Origin: JAZLIC01 sp045617225
GTDB lineage: Bacteria > Bacillota > Clostridia > Monoglobales > Monoglobaceae
Length of the DNA stretch: 20,960 nt
Assembly: GCA_045617225.1 (NCBI GenBank)
Contig: JAZLIC010000147.1
Coordinates: forward strand, 1-20,960
Direction: 5' to 3'
Under the pieces are notes generated by a model. That model was not told where the DNA came from, searched no databases, and worked only from the letters and a program-made list of their open reading frames with translations. The position numbers and the translations under genes were made by a program. This document shows positions 7,261-15,874 of the stretch, in pieces. The first letter of the stretch is position 1; each line of letters starts with the position of its first letter.

Positions 7261-7388
7261 GTAGTAATTTGCAAATTTTTATTATAATTATTGACAAATT
7301 ACACAAACGGTTTTTATGCAAATTCACTTAGGCAAACAGTCATTTTTTAATAATCATTTATAATCTTTCACACAAATGTAATCAAAAT

Positions 7389-8012
7389 CTAACTTTTCGT
7401 AGTTTTTTCTTTCTGTGCTTTTATCACTTTAAGCCTTGAAAACTCTTCTCTTTCCTTCTCTTCAAGTGCGTTTTGTATATTTTTCATTTCCGTTTCATAT
7501 CTCGGAATCATAATATTTTTCAGGGCATTGGCACGCTTTTGAGTCTTTTTGATACTGTCCGCCAAGCGATAAACAGAGTTTTCTATCTGGGCAAGATTAC
7601 GTGTAAGCTCCTTAACCTCATTAAACTTACTCCACGCTTCATCCAAAGATGATGTCGTTCTGCGCAGACCATACTCCGGCTCATTTCGAGTTTTATCCAT
7701 AAGAACAATAGGTATTTCCACACCCATTACGCTTCTGAACTTTACCTGAATTGAATTATCGTCATCAATCGCAAGTCCGACTTTCTGCACATCATCTACG
7801 CCTATCTCTATATTCGCTTGTTGAAGTGCCAGATAAGCATTTGAAAAAACATACTCTATCTCCGACTGAACCTGGTTTGCAGTTTCAATCAGGCTCATCA
7901 TTTCGCGTATTAAAATATTTCTCTTTTTATCAAGAAGCGTGTACCCTGTACGGCAAAGCTTAAGTGTGTTTTTGGCAATAATCAAATTGCCCTTTGTAGG
8001 TACCATTGCCAT
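7389..8012 (-). CDS. ntpD: V-type ATP synthase subunit D (central stalk)
   Basis: Subunit D is the central-stalk rotor of the V-type (A-type) ATPase and couples the A3B3 head to the membrane rotor. The 207-residue product begins MAMVPTKGNL, a typical start for the family. It is dominated by long N- and C-terminal helices that would form the antiparallel coiled coil, with a more variable globular middle. The ATG has AGAGGGA upstream at good spacing. It is the last gene of the ATPase operon and follows subunit B by 16 bp. I see no clear hairpin terminator in the 130 bp after its stop codon. Confidence 0.95.
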   Translation of the reverse strand: MAMVPTKGNLIIAKNTLKLCRTGYTLLDKKRNILIREMMSLIETANQVQSEIEYVFSNAYLALQQANIEIGVDDVQKVGLAIDDDNSIQVKFRSVMGVEIPIVLMDKTRNEPEYGLRRTTSSLDEAWSKFNEVKELTRNLAQIENSVYRLADSIKKTQKRANALKNIMIPRYETEMKNIQNALEEKEREEFSRLKVIKAQKEKTTKS

Positions 8013-8028
8013 CGGTTATCCCTCTTCC

Positions 8029-9402
8029 TTATATATTATACTTTTCTTTAAGCAATTCCGGTGAAATTCTGTCAAGCTCACTCACGGGAAGCATTCTTAA
8101 AAGCTCCCAGGCAATCTCTATTGTACGATTTATATCTCTGTTTTCCTGTCTTCCCTGTCCGATAAATCTATCTTCAAGTGCCGCACCGAACTCCATATAC
8201 TTCTTGTCGGTATCGGAAAGTTCATCCTCACCGATTACAGAGGCAAGTGCACGGATTTCCTGAACATGTGCATAAAGAGAGAACAATTGATTGCTGACCT
8301 CAGGGTGGTCAGCAGTAGTATACTTCTCGCCTATACCATCCTTCATAAGTCTTGAAAGTGACGGAAGAAGCGAAATCGGCGGATATATACCCTTTTGTGA
8401 CAATACTCTGTCGAGAACAATCTGTCCCTCGGTAATATAGCCTGTAAGGTCAGGAATCGGGTGAGTAATATCGTCATTCGGCATAGTAAGTATCGGTATC
8501 TGCGTAATAGAGCCGCTTGAGCCTTCTATCATACCTGCACGCTCATAAAGCGATGCCAAATCGCTGTACAAATATCCCGGATATCCTTTACGTGAAGGTA
8601 TCTCCTGCTTTGAAGAAGAAATCTCTCTGAGTGCCTCACAATACGAAGTAATATCAGTTAAAATTACAAGAACGTGCATATTATGCGTAAACGCCAGATA
8701 CTCCGCAGTAGTAAGTGCACATCTTGGTGTTAAGATACGCTCAACCACCGGGTCAGATGATGTGTTTATAAACATAACACTTCTGCCTATGGCGCCTGTC
8801 TTTTCAAATGCCGACATAAAATACTTTGCAACATCGTGTTTTACACCCATAGCGCCAAAGACAATTGCAAAATTTTTGCCCTCATCCTCTGCTATACGCG
8901 CCTGTGTTGCAATCTGTACCGCCAATGCGTCATGCGGCATACCATTGCCCGAAAATATAGGAAGCTTTTGCCCTTTAATAAGAGTGGCAAGGCCATCTAT
9001 TGCCGAGATACCTGTCTGTATAAAAGAACGCGGATATTCTCTTGCCACAGGGTTCATCGGCTTTCCGTTTATATCCATACGAGTGTCGGAATAAATAGCG
9101 CCAAGTCCGTCAATAGGACGGCCTACGCCGTCAAAAGTCCTGCCCAGAACTTCAAGAGAAAGGGGCATAAGAAGCGGTCTGCCTGTCAATCGTGTCTTTG
9201 TATTTGTAAGAGAGATACCCTCTGTACCTTCAAACACCTGTACAACCGCCGCATCCTCGGTAATTTCTATAATTCTGCCGAGGCGTCTTTCACCCTCAGG
9301 CATATTTACTTCTACAATCTCATCAAATGCGGCGTCTTTTATACCCTCTACCACAATCAGTGAACCACTGATGTCTTTTAAACCCATATATTGCAGTGAC
9401 AT
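8029..9402 (-). CDS. ntpB: V-type ATP synthase subunit B (non-catalytic)
   Basis: Subunit B alternates with subunit A in the A3B3 hexamer and contributes to the nucleotide-binding interface without catalysis. The 457-residue product has the beta-barrel N-terminal domain (about 1-75). A degenerate nucleotide loop, SGNGMPHD, replaces a Walker A motif, as expected for B subunits. Signature stretches include RKGYPGYLYSDLASLYERAG and SGSITQIPILTMPNDDITHP. The ATG has an AAGGA-type ribosome binding site upstream. It lies 20 bp after subunit A. Confidence 0.97.
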   Translation of the reverse strand: MSLQYMGLKDISGSLIVVEGIKDAAFDEIVEVNMPEGERRLGRIIEITEDAAVVQVFEGTEGISLTNTKTRLTGRPLLMPLSLEVLGRTFDGVGRPIDGLGAIYSDTRMDINGKPMNPVAREYPRSFIQTGISAIDGLATLIKGQKLPIFSGNGMPHDALAVQIATQARIAEDEGKNFAIVFGAMGVKHDVAKYFMSAFEKTGAIGRSVMFINTSSDPVVERILTPRCALTTAEYLAFTHNMHVLVILTDITSYCEALREISSSKQEIPSRKGYPGYLYSDLASLYERAGMIEGSSGSITQIPILTMPNDDITHPIPDLTGYITEGQIVLDRVLSQKGIYPPISLLPSLSRLMKDGIGEKYTTADHPEVSNQLFSLYAHVQEIRALASVIGEDELSDTDKKYMEFGAALEDRFIGQGRQENRDINRTIEIAWELLRMLPVSELDRISPELLKEKYNI

Positions 9403-9422
9403 ATTACTTCTTTCCTTTCGTA

Positions 9423-11177
9423 TTAGTCAAAAGACAAATTATCAATATCTCTCATAAGGTCATCTATTTTGTCAAGCCTGTCATTTTCTATATCATACTT
9501 CATCTTGACAACCCTCTCAAAAATACCGTCTTTAAGCAGTTGTGACACGGGAATTGCCTGCTCTGTCACAAATGTTTTGCAACGTTTGTAAAGGTGAAGC
9601 ACTGCCTGAAGCATCTTAAACTGCTTTTCAATCGGCACATAGGTATCATTTGCATGATATGCATTCTGCTGCAAAAAGCCTACACGAATAAGCCTTGCAA
9701 TCTCAAGGGTCAGTCTCTGGTCCTCCGGCAGAACATCGGCGCCGATTAACTTTACAATATCCATAAGCGCACTTTCCTCTTGCAAAATACGCATTATCTC
9801 CGCACGTGCTTCTATAAACTCATCACTGACATTTTTAAGATACCACGGTGATAAATCATCTATATATTCACTATAACTTGTAAGCCAATTTATTGCCGGA
9901 TAGTGTCTTGCATAAGCAAGTTCCTTGTCAAGTCCCCAGAAGCAACGAATAAACCGTTTCGTATTTTGTGTAACAGGCTCCGAAAAGTCACCGCCCTGCG
10001 GAGAAACAGCACCTATCATTGTAACGCTGCCTTCGCTTCCGTTTAAGTTCTTTACATATCCTGCACGCTCATAGAATTCAGACAAGCGTGAAGGCAAATA
10101 TGCAGGGAAGCCCTCCTCTGCCGGCATCTCTTCAAGACGGCCCGAAATTTCTCTCAGTGCCTCTGCCCAACGTGAAGTAGAGTCCGCCATAATAGCTACA
10201 TGATAACCCATATCACGATAATATTCCGCCAAGGTAACACCTGTATAAATCGAGGCTTCACGAGCCGCAACAGGCATATTTGAAGTATTGGCGATAAGCA
10301 GAGTTCTGTTCATAAGCGGCTGACCTGATTTTGGGTCAACAAGTCCTGTAAAATCCTCCAAAACCTCGGTCATCTCATTGCCGCGTTCGCCGCAACCTAT
10401 ATATATGATAATATCCGCATCAGACCACTTGGCAAGCTGATGCTGTGTCATAGTCTTTCCCGTACCAAATCCGCCCGGGATTGCCGCCGTACCGCCCTTC
10501 GCCAAAGGGAAAAGAACATCGATTACACGCTGTCCCGTAATCAAAGGCTTTGAAATCGCTTCTCTTACGCCAAACGGGCGTGGTGTACGTATCGGCCACT
10601 TCTGAACCATTGTAATTTCCTTTAATTCTCCCTCCGGTGTACGAATTGTTGCAATAATATCTTTGCAAGTGTATCTGCCGCTTGGTACAACGCTTTCAAC
10701 GATACCTTTAATACCCGGAGGTATCATAATCTTATGCCTTACCAAAGTAGTTTCTTCGGTTTCGGCAATAATGCTGCAAGGGGATACTTCCGCACCTTTT
10801 TCTGTCAGAATTTCTAAATTCCATTCCTTATCCATATCTACCGCATCAGGTCTGAGCCCGCGCGAAATAAAAGCACCCGAAAGGTCGCGAATGCTCCTCA
10901 GAGGTCTTTCTATTCCGTCAAAAATATTACCAATCAATCCGGGACCCAATGTAACCGACATTGAATTTCCGGTTGCGGTCACCTTCTCGCCTACTCTAAG
11001 TCCCGAAGTTTCCTCGTACACCTGTATAATGGTATCATCGCCGTGAATAGCAATAACCTCACCGATTAAATTTTCTTCTCCCACATATACCATTTCAAGC
11101 ATTTGAAACCACGGTGCGTTCTTAACGGTTACAACAGGACCGTTAATTCCATATATGACTGCCCTTTTATCCGGCAC
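9423..11177 (-). CDS. ntpA: V-type ATP synthase subunit A (catalytic)
   Basis: Subunit A hydrolyses or synthesises ATP at the A/B interface. From the chosen GTG start the product has 584 residues, the usual length. It contains the N-terminal beta-barrel with NGPVVTV (12-18), the bulge domain unique to V/A-type A subunits (about 110-200), the Walker A loop GGFGTGKT (235-242) and GERGNEMTEV (263-272) with the catalytic Glu. SGSVTMIGAVSPQGGDFSEP-like sequence follows. The open frame continues upstream to a TTG at 11201, but AGAGGAG at about 11192-11186 lies inside that extension and points to the GTG at 11177 (8-base spacing), with a TTG at 11180 as alternative. With the GTG start there is no overlap with subunit E. 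Confidence 0.96.
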   Translation of the reverse strand: MPDKRAVIYGINGPVVTVKNAPWFQMLEMVYVGEENLIGEVIAIHGDDTIIQVYEETSGLRVGEKVTATGNSMSVTLGPGLIGNIFDGIERPLRSIRDLSGAFISRGLRPDAVDMDKEWNLEILTEKGAEVSPCSIIAETEETTLVRHKIMIPPGIKGIVESVVPSGRYTCKDIIATIRTPEGELKEITMVQKWPIRTPRPFGVREAISKPLITGQRVIDVLFPLAKGGTAAIPGGFGTGKTMTQHQLAKWSDADIIIYIGCGERGNEMTEVLEDFTGLVDPKSGQPLMNRTLLIANTSNMPVAAREASIYTGVTLAEYYRDMGYHVAIMADSTSRWAEALREISGRLEEMPAEEGFPAYLPSRLSEFYERAGYVKNLNGSEGSVTMIGAVSPQGGDFSEPVTQNTKRFIRCFWGLDKELAYARHYPAINWLTSYSEYIDDLSPWYLKNVSDEFIEARAEIMRILQEESALMDIVKLIGADVLPEDQRLTLEIARLIRVGFLQQNAYHANDTYVPIEKQFKMLQAVLHLYKRCKTFVTEQAIPVSQLLKDGIFERVVKMKYDIENDRLDKIDDLMRDIDNLSFD

Positions 11178-11190
11178 CAAAACCACTCCT

Positions 11191-11778
11191 CTACTTATCA
11201 AGAATTAAATCCCCATTCTCACAAAAGCGTTCCTTTTCGTCTGCCACTCTTTCAAGCAGGGTATAATCGCCGAAAAGGTGCATACTCTCGCACTCTATCG
11301 TAAAACCGCCGATAAAATCATTATCCGCCTTTTGAAGCGAGAACGAACGGCCATTAAAGACACGCTCTGCCAAAGGCATATCTTCTTCCATAACCGTACA
11401 TACTGCGTCATTACCGCCAAAAATTTCCATAGCCTCGGCAGCCTTCTTTTCAAAGTAGGCTGTATACTCACTTGTCTTGCAAAACTTACGCAATTTATCA
11501 ATAACTTCATCAAATACTTCTTCAACAACGCATCTGCGTTTTTCTACCAATGACTTATGAAGATTATACTCATTGGTGGAGAGCGACTGCTTTATTTCGT
11601 CTGCAATACTGTTTTTTGCCTCTGCCAAACGCTTTTTACGCTCCTCGGCAAGACGCTTTTTTACGGCATCTATACGCTTTCTTCTCTCCTGTTGAATAGC
11701 CTTTTCGATATCACTTTTTTGCATTGAAGCCTCTTTTATCATGGCTTCGGAAAATTGTGTCAAGGCATCCCTTGCCAA
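11191..11778 (-). CDS. ntpE: V-type ATP synthase subunit E (peripheral stalk)
   Basis: Subunit E pairs with the small G/H-type subunit to form the peripheral stalk that holds the head against rotation. The product of about 195 residues has a long, highly charged N-terminal helix (roughly residues 15-80, rich in E-R-K-K-R) followed by a globular C-terminal part, as in the family. The start is uncertain. The open frame goes to a GTG at 11787, which lies on top of the GAGGTGA ribosome binding site; a TTG at 11778 is five bases after it and is preferred. An ATG at 11742 would cut the helix short. It follows subunit F by about 10 bp. Confidence 0.9.
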   Translation of the reverse strand: MARDALTQFSEAMIKEASMQKSDIEKAIQQERRKRIDAVKKRLAEERKKRLAEAKNSIADEIKQSLSTNEYNLHKSLVEKRRCVVEEVFDEVIDKLRKFCKTSEYTAYFEKKAAEAMEIFGGNDAVCTVMEEDMPLAERVFNGRSFSLQKADNDFIGGFTIECESMHLFGDYTLLERVADEKERFCENGDLILDK

Positions 11779-11788
11779 AACAATCACC

Positions 11789-12097
11789 TCACAGTTTGAC
11801 GCCTATTGCGTCTTTAACATAGCTTAAAATATAGTCTTTAGGTCTGTTTGAGCCATGACGGTCCGGAAGCTCTACAATAAGCGGAAGCTTATTGTTGACC
11901 TTATAGGTTTCTATATATCCCGGGTCTAAATCCATAAGCTTCTCCGTAATCAAAAGAATCGCAATCTCTTTATCCAAAAGTGCATTATTGAAGGCACTTA
12001 TAAACTCATCATGACCATGTACAACCAAGCCGTCAACGCCCGACAGACGCATACCGGTTTGGGTGTCGATATTGTCACTTAAAAGAAACATCTTCAC
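11789..12097 (-). CDS. ntpG: V-type ATP synthase subunit F
   Basis: Subunit F (NtpG in Enterococcus hirae naming) binds the central-stalk subunit D. The product of about 102 residues shows FLLSDNIDTQTGMRLSGVDG near its N-terminus, the typical F-subunit opening, and a small alpha/beta fold ending in a flexible tail. The start is not certain. The open frame begins at a TTG (12109), with GTG codons at 12106 and 12097 and an ATG at 12091. GGTGA five bases upstream and the usual N-terminus of homologs favour the GTG at 12097. It follows subunit K by a few bases. Confidence 0.9.
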   Translation of the reverse strand: MKMFLLSDNIDTQTGMRLSGVDGLVVHGHDEFISAFNNALLDKEIAILLITEKLMDLDPGYIETYKVNNKLPLIVELPDRHGSNRPKDYILSYVKDAIGVKL

Positions 12098-12112
12098 GAT
12101 ATTCACCAATCC

Positions 12113-12541
12113 TTATTGGAATAAAATAAGCAACGAAATAATAAGTCCGTAAAGGGCAATACCCTCTGCCAAAGCAACGAAAATCAAAGACTTACCCATT
12201 ATCTGCGGGTCCTCCGAAATTGCGCCGAGTGCCGCAGAAGCCGATGACGAAACCGCAATACCTGCACCTACACAGGCAAGTCCTGTTGAAAGTGCCGCAC
12301 CCAAATAACGCATACCTGACGCACTTGCAGCTGCTGCCGCATCAGTTGTTTCCGCAAATGCGCTTACATTACCTGTCCACATACAAACGGTAAAGACACC
12401 AAACAATGTAAAGAATGACAAAAGGTTAAGCACCAATGCGCCCTTCATCTTACCGCCTCGAAGCTTTAATCCGTAATGTGCAACCGGCGGAATGGCGATT
12501 GCAAGTGCAATAATTACAAATGTAACGATAGTTTTTAACAT
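12113..12541 (-). CDS. ntpK: V-type ATP synthase subunit K (c-ring)
   Basis: Subunit K forms the rotating membrane ring that carries the ions. The 142-residue product has four hydrophobic helices (about 4-22, 33-55, 78-98, 117-141). Only the second hairpin looks c-like: a small-residue-rich helix GAGIAVSSSASAALGAI (92-108), an SEDP loop (109-112), and IFVALAEGIALYGLI with the ion-binding Glu126. The first hairpin has lost the Gly/Ala pattern, so there is one ion site per four helices. Compared from memory with E. hirae NtpK, the Na+-ligand Gln110 corresponds to Val97. The start ATG has GGAGG eight bases upstream. The position between subunits I and F is normal for the operon type. Confidence 0.95.
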   Translation of the reverse strand: MLKTIVTFVIIALAIAIPPVAHYGLKLRGGKMKGALVLNLLSFFTLFGVFTVCMWTGNVSAFAETTDAAAAASASGMRYLGAALSTGLACVGAGIAVSSSASAALGAISEDPQIMGKSLIFVALAEGIALYGLIISLLILFQ

Positions 12542-12575
12542 AATAAATTCCTCCTAAATATTTATACCTTTAAAA

Positions 12576-14483
12576 TTATTCAACAGTTGTAGGTTTAAAT
12601 TCTCTGCCGTCGCCACTGTAAAAACGGCTGAACATCTCATAAAATCCAAGTCTTAAAACCTGAATTCCGACAATCAAGCCTTCAAGTCCGATAACCAGAA
12701 GGTTACCGAATATGGCTATGGCAACGGAGCCGCCTGTATTCAGCCCAAGCATAAACATAACAACGACCGACATCATACCTGCATGATTTAATGCGAATGC
12801 ACCTACACGCAGGAATGAAATTGTATTGGTTACAAAGCTAAGTACAATTTCAAAAAGTTCAAAGAAGGCTTCAACCAAAAATCCGCCCTTTTCCTTGGGC
12901 ATCCAGTCCTTCTTCCGTGCCGCAAGCTTTCCGAGAGGCTCTTGAAGGAAAATAAGCACAAGGGAGATAACAATAAATATTATCGCAATTCCCATCGGTG
13001 CCGAGCTCCCCATTACCGCAGACAAAGCACAGACAAGAACCAATACATAAAATAACATTCCGGCAAGTCCGTTCTGGGAGAAGAACACCTTTTGCATATC
13101 CTTCTGTTTTATACCGTTGATAATGTTTACAATCATACATATAAGTATAATTACAACACCAAGCGCCACCGCATAAATCAAAGTGTTCATCATATTTGTT
13201 CCGCTTTCAAAAGGTGTATACCAAAGCGGTTTTATCAGTGCATGCTCGCCTTCAAACCCGAAAACAGAGCCATAGACAAATCCGAAGATAGTTGAGGATA
13301 TTCCAAGCGGGAACAAAAGCTTTGCCAAAAATCCGCCCTTCTTAAGTGCCATCATCAAAAGTCCAACCGCCGCTAAACACAAGCCGTGACCGACATCGCC
13401 GAACATAATGCCGAACAATAATGTATAGACAATTCCAAGTATCGGCGTAGGGTCGATTTCGTTATAATTCGGTACTCCGTACATACGTATAAATTCTTCA
13501 AAGGGCTTGAATATACGCAGGTTTTTGACCTTTGTAGGCGGTGTAATATGTTTTACCGTCTCCGGGTCATCAGCAATTACCGATACATCAGGGTCGTTTT
13601 CCGTCCTTTTAATCAAGTCTTCTGCAACACTGTCCTCTACCCAACCTGTCAAGTAGAAGGTGTTTTTGGTATGTGGCGCATACTTCTTTATACTGTGCAT
13701 TTTGTAATAATATTTAATGCCCGAATATGCACGCACCAAATCGTCGTGTTGTGTAGCAATGATGGTATCAATCTGCTTTGACAATTCTTGTATCTCATTT
13801 CGGATTTCACTGTTCCGCCGAGATAACCTCTCTATAATCTCCGCAGGTGTTCCGTCATCATCGCCCTCAATACGAATACGCTCAAAGTAGAGAGTTGAAA
13901 AAAGGTGGTCAATCTTTTTTGAGTTATTATAAGACGCAAAGTAAAAGCCCCATACATAGTCCCTGTCTGTTTTCATCACTGCAAAATATGTAGGATAGTT
14001 GCGCATATATGTATCAAGTTTTTCATAACTTGATACCGGCATTCTTCCAAACCTGAACTTTAAATACTTCATATTAACCAAATCATCAATATGCACATTC
14101 GCATTGATAATCGGTGTCAGGGTGTCCTCCATACGCTGTGAATTCTCAACATCGCCTTGCAGCTTTTCAAGCCTTTTCTTTACTGCGTGTATCTGCTCAT
14201 CAAAGCTTTCTATAAAGCTTGACAGTTCTTCCTTTGTAAAGTTTTCACGGTGCATCGGAATATCTTTATAATTTATTCCTGCATAATCAAATACTTCCTC
14301 AAACCGCTTCATTATACCCTCGTAAGGGTTTTCCTCATTGCTGAGCAAAAATCCGGAAGTATTTTTAAAGGCAGTCAAGCTGTTTTCAAGTTCGATAGGC
14401 AAATCCATAACATAGTCCGATACAATCCTCTCAAACCGGTCTATCTGTCCTATCATACTGACAAACTTCATTTTAGCTATCAT
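12576..14483 (-). CDS. ntpI: V-type ATP synthase subunit I (membrane stator, a-subunit)
   Basis: Subunit I anchors the peripheral stalks and forms the ion half-channels against the K ring. The 635-residue product has an N-terminal cytoplasmic half (1-345) with coiled-coil segments around 85-120 and 210-245, then a membrane half (about 346-615) with seven or eight helices. Two conserved arginines expected at the ring interface are visible: R559 in SFLRVGAFALNHA and R611 in QVLRLGFYEMFSRFY, matching the two Arg positions known in eukaryotic a-subunits. The ATG at 14483 overlaps the TGA of subunit C by four bases (ATGA), with GGAGG seven bases upstream. Confidence 0.97.
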   Translation of the reverse strand: MIAKMKFVSMIGQIDRFERIVSDYVMDLPIELENSLTAFKNTSGFLLSNEENPYEGIMKRFEEVFDYAGINYKDIPMHRENFTKEELSSFIESFDEQIHAVKKRLEKLQGDVENSQRMEDTLTPIINANVHIDDLVNMKYLKFRFGRMPVSSYEKLDTYMRNYPTYFAVMKTDRDYVWGFYFASYNNSKKIDHLFSTLYFERIRIEGDDDGTPAEIIERLSRRNSEIRNEIQELSKQIDTIIATQHDDLVRAYSGIKYYYKMHSIKKYAPHTKNTFYLTGWVEDSVAEDLIKRTENDPDVSVIADDPETVKHITPPTKVKNLRIFKPFEEFIRMYGVPNYNEIDPTPILGIVYTLLFGIMFGDVGHGLCLAAVGLLMMALKKGGFLAKLLFPLGISSTIFGFVYGSVFGFEGEHALIKPLWYTPFESGTNMMNTLIYAVALGVVIILICMIVNIINGIKQKDMQKVFFSQNGLAGMLFYVLVLVCALSAVMGSSAPMGIAIIFIVISLVLIFLQEPLGKLAARKKDWMPKEKGGFLVEAFFELFEIVLSFVTNTISFLRVGAFALNHAGMMSVVVMFMLGLNTGGSVAIAIFGNLLVIGLEGLIVGIQVLRLGFYEMFSRFYSGDGREFKPTTVE

Positions 14484-15535
14484 AATTCATCCTCCATCTG
14501 CCCAATCAAATAATCACTGATTTGTGTAGGGGTAAGATTGTATCTTATCCCTTCTATAATGGAAACAATATTCTTTATCTCAAACTTCCTTTGTGCGATA
14601 TACCCCCTTGCGCACTGCACAGAGTACGGATACTGTTTTAAAAGCTTTCGGTGCAGATTAAAGAGATATTCATTTGTTCTTTTCTCCATAAACCTGTCAT
14701 TTGCATCAAAAGCATTTCCGTAGGGAGTCTTGGCTTTTATAATTCCTATCGCTTCTTCATAACTGCCTGAATTTACAAGTTCGGTAATAGTTTCTTTCTT
14801 TAACTTATGATACACAGGAACGATAAAAGCATAAATCTGTTCCTTTGAAGTATCAAATCTGAGCTTGGCACGAAGTATGCAGGTTAAATTTCTAAGGTCA
14901 TATTCCGCACCGTATGTAGCCTTTGCAAGAGCGGCATCGCTCGGACTTAAATACTTCCTTGCGTATTTATCAACCCTCACTGCCACAAAGTTATCAAGAG
15001 CAATATCAATATAAAATGACTTCTGCATCTCTTTATTATTCTTAAAAGGACTCAGCACTTTATAAAACTCGGTATCCCTCAGCATATCCGCAAGCTCATT
15101 AAAGTTGTCCGCTTCCAAAAGATGCTCTGTATTTATAACTGCCTTACCTATTTTAAGCTCTTGTTTAGGATAGGGGAATTGTTCACCCCTGCCGATAAGG
15201 ATAAGATTTATCAAGACTTTAAGCATATCAACCGAAGTTTCATCACTTACCGCTTCGGTAAAGAACTTGCTTGAAATATCAAAATAAGGAAGCAGGGAAG
15301 CAGTATCCATCGCCACCAGCGATTTAAGCAAATCTTCAAGCTCTCCCCTGTGCACCGTAAGCGGATTGATATTTTTAAGTACTAAACCGTATCTCGTATT
15401 TTCCTTTAAGTATTCCGATACCTCGGATACGGATTGCATTTGAATTAAAGCCTTGTAATCTTCATTATGTAAAGTAGTACGCCGCATTGCATGTATCTTT
15501 GTATTCAGTGCGGACTTTGACATAACATTTAGCAT
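14480..15535 (-). CDS. ntpC: V-type ATP synthase subunit C (AC39/d-type)
   Basis: Subunit C is the funnel-shaped adaptor that joins the central stalk D/F to the membrane K ring. The 351-residue product is mostly alpha-helical with no membrane segment, and its length is normal. N-terminal sequence with S-A-L-N-T-K-I-H-A-M and later ARKYLSPSDAAL and RYNLTPTQISDYLIG is consistent with the AC39 family. The start ATG at 15535 has AGAGG eight bases upstream; an ATG four codons later is possible. It follows the small stalk gene by 11 bp and overlaps subunit I by four bases. Confidence 0.92.
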   Translation of the reverse strand: MLNVMSKSALNTKIHAMRRTTLHNEDYKALIQMQSVSEVSEYLKENTRYGLVLKNINPLTVHRGELEDLLKSLVAMDTASLLPYFDISSKFFTEAVSDETSVDMLKVLINLILIGRGEQFPYPKQELKIGKAVINTEHLLEADNFNELADMLRDTEFYKVLSPFKNNKEMQKSFYIDIALDNFVAVRVDKYARKYLSPSDAALAKATYGAEYDLRNLTCILRAKLRFDTSKEQIYAFIVPVYHKLKKETITELVNSGSYEEAIGIIKAKTPYGNAFDANDRFMEKRTNEYLFNLHRKLLKQYPYSVQCARGYIAQRKFEIKNIVSIIEGIRYNLTPTQISDYLIGQMEDEL

Positions 15536-15546
15536 TGTTTCAGCCT

Positions 15547-15855
15547 CTAATCTTCAATAATATGCTTGGTAATTTCATCAATCCAAGTCTTTTTCTTCTT
15601 TGCGCAAACGCCCTCTAAATCGGAAAGACGTTTTTGATAATCTTGTTCCGTCTTTTCTGCCTTTGTGCGGATTTCCGCTTTTCTCTTATTCATATACTCA
15701 TCTATTTCGGCAGTGAGCTTTTCGTTTGCCTCTTTTTCAATTCTCTCAACCTCGGCATCAAGCTCCGCCATCTGTTCTTCCTTTAAGACATCTGCAGAGT
15801 CAATAATACCCTGAGCCTTTTGTTCAATATCCAAAATCGCCTGCATAATATCCAT
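15547..15855 (-). CDS. ntpF: V-type ATP synthase small peripheral-stalk subunit (G/H type)
   Basis: This short, almost wholly coiled-coil protein (about 102 residues, rich in Glu, Lys and Ala) sits first among the ATPase genes, where the G/H-type (NtpF) stalk subunit is expected. It would pair with subunit E to form the peripheral stalk. Identification rests mainly on position and composition, since this family is weakly conserved. The start is uncertain: the frame opens with a GTG at 15864 that is too close to AAAGG, so the ATG at 15855 is preferred. It begins only about 20 bp after the PFL-family gene, and I see no room for a promoter between them. Confidence 0.78.
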   Translation of the reverse strand: MDIMQAILDIEQKAQGIIDSADVLKEEQMAELDAEVERIEKEANEKLTAEIDEYMNKRKAEIRTKAEKTEQDYQKRLSDLEGVCAKKKKTWIDEITKHIIED

Positions 15856-15874
15856 ATTGCACACAACCTTTCTG

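Noticed and set aside
7291..7319. Possible plus-strand promoter TTGACA with 17-bp spacing
   Set aside because: The -10 (TTATGC) is poor and no plus-strand gene lies downstream; it runs into the antisense of ntpD.
7300..7388. Terminator for the V-ATPase operon
   Set aside because: I looked for a hairpin with a T tract after the subunit D stop and found only AT-rich sequence without a convincing stem.
8836..9363. Plus-strand open frame of 175 codons opposite subunit B
   Set aside because: Cys/Arg/Lys-rich low-similarity product typical of an antisense shadow of a conserved gene.
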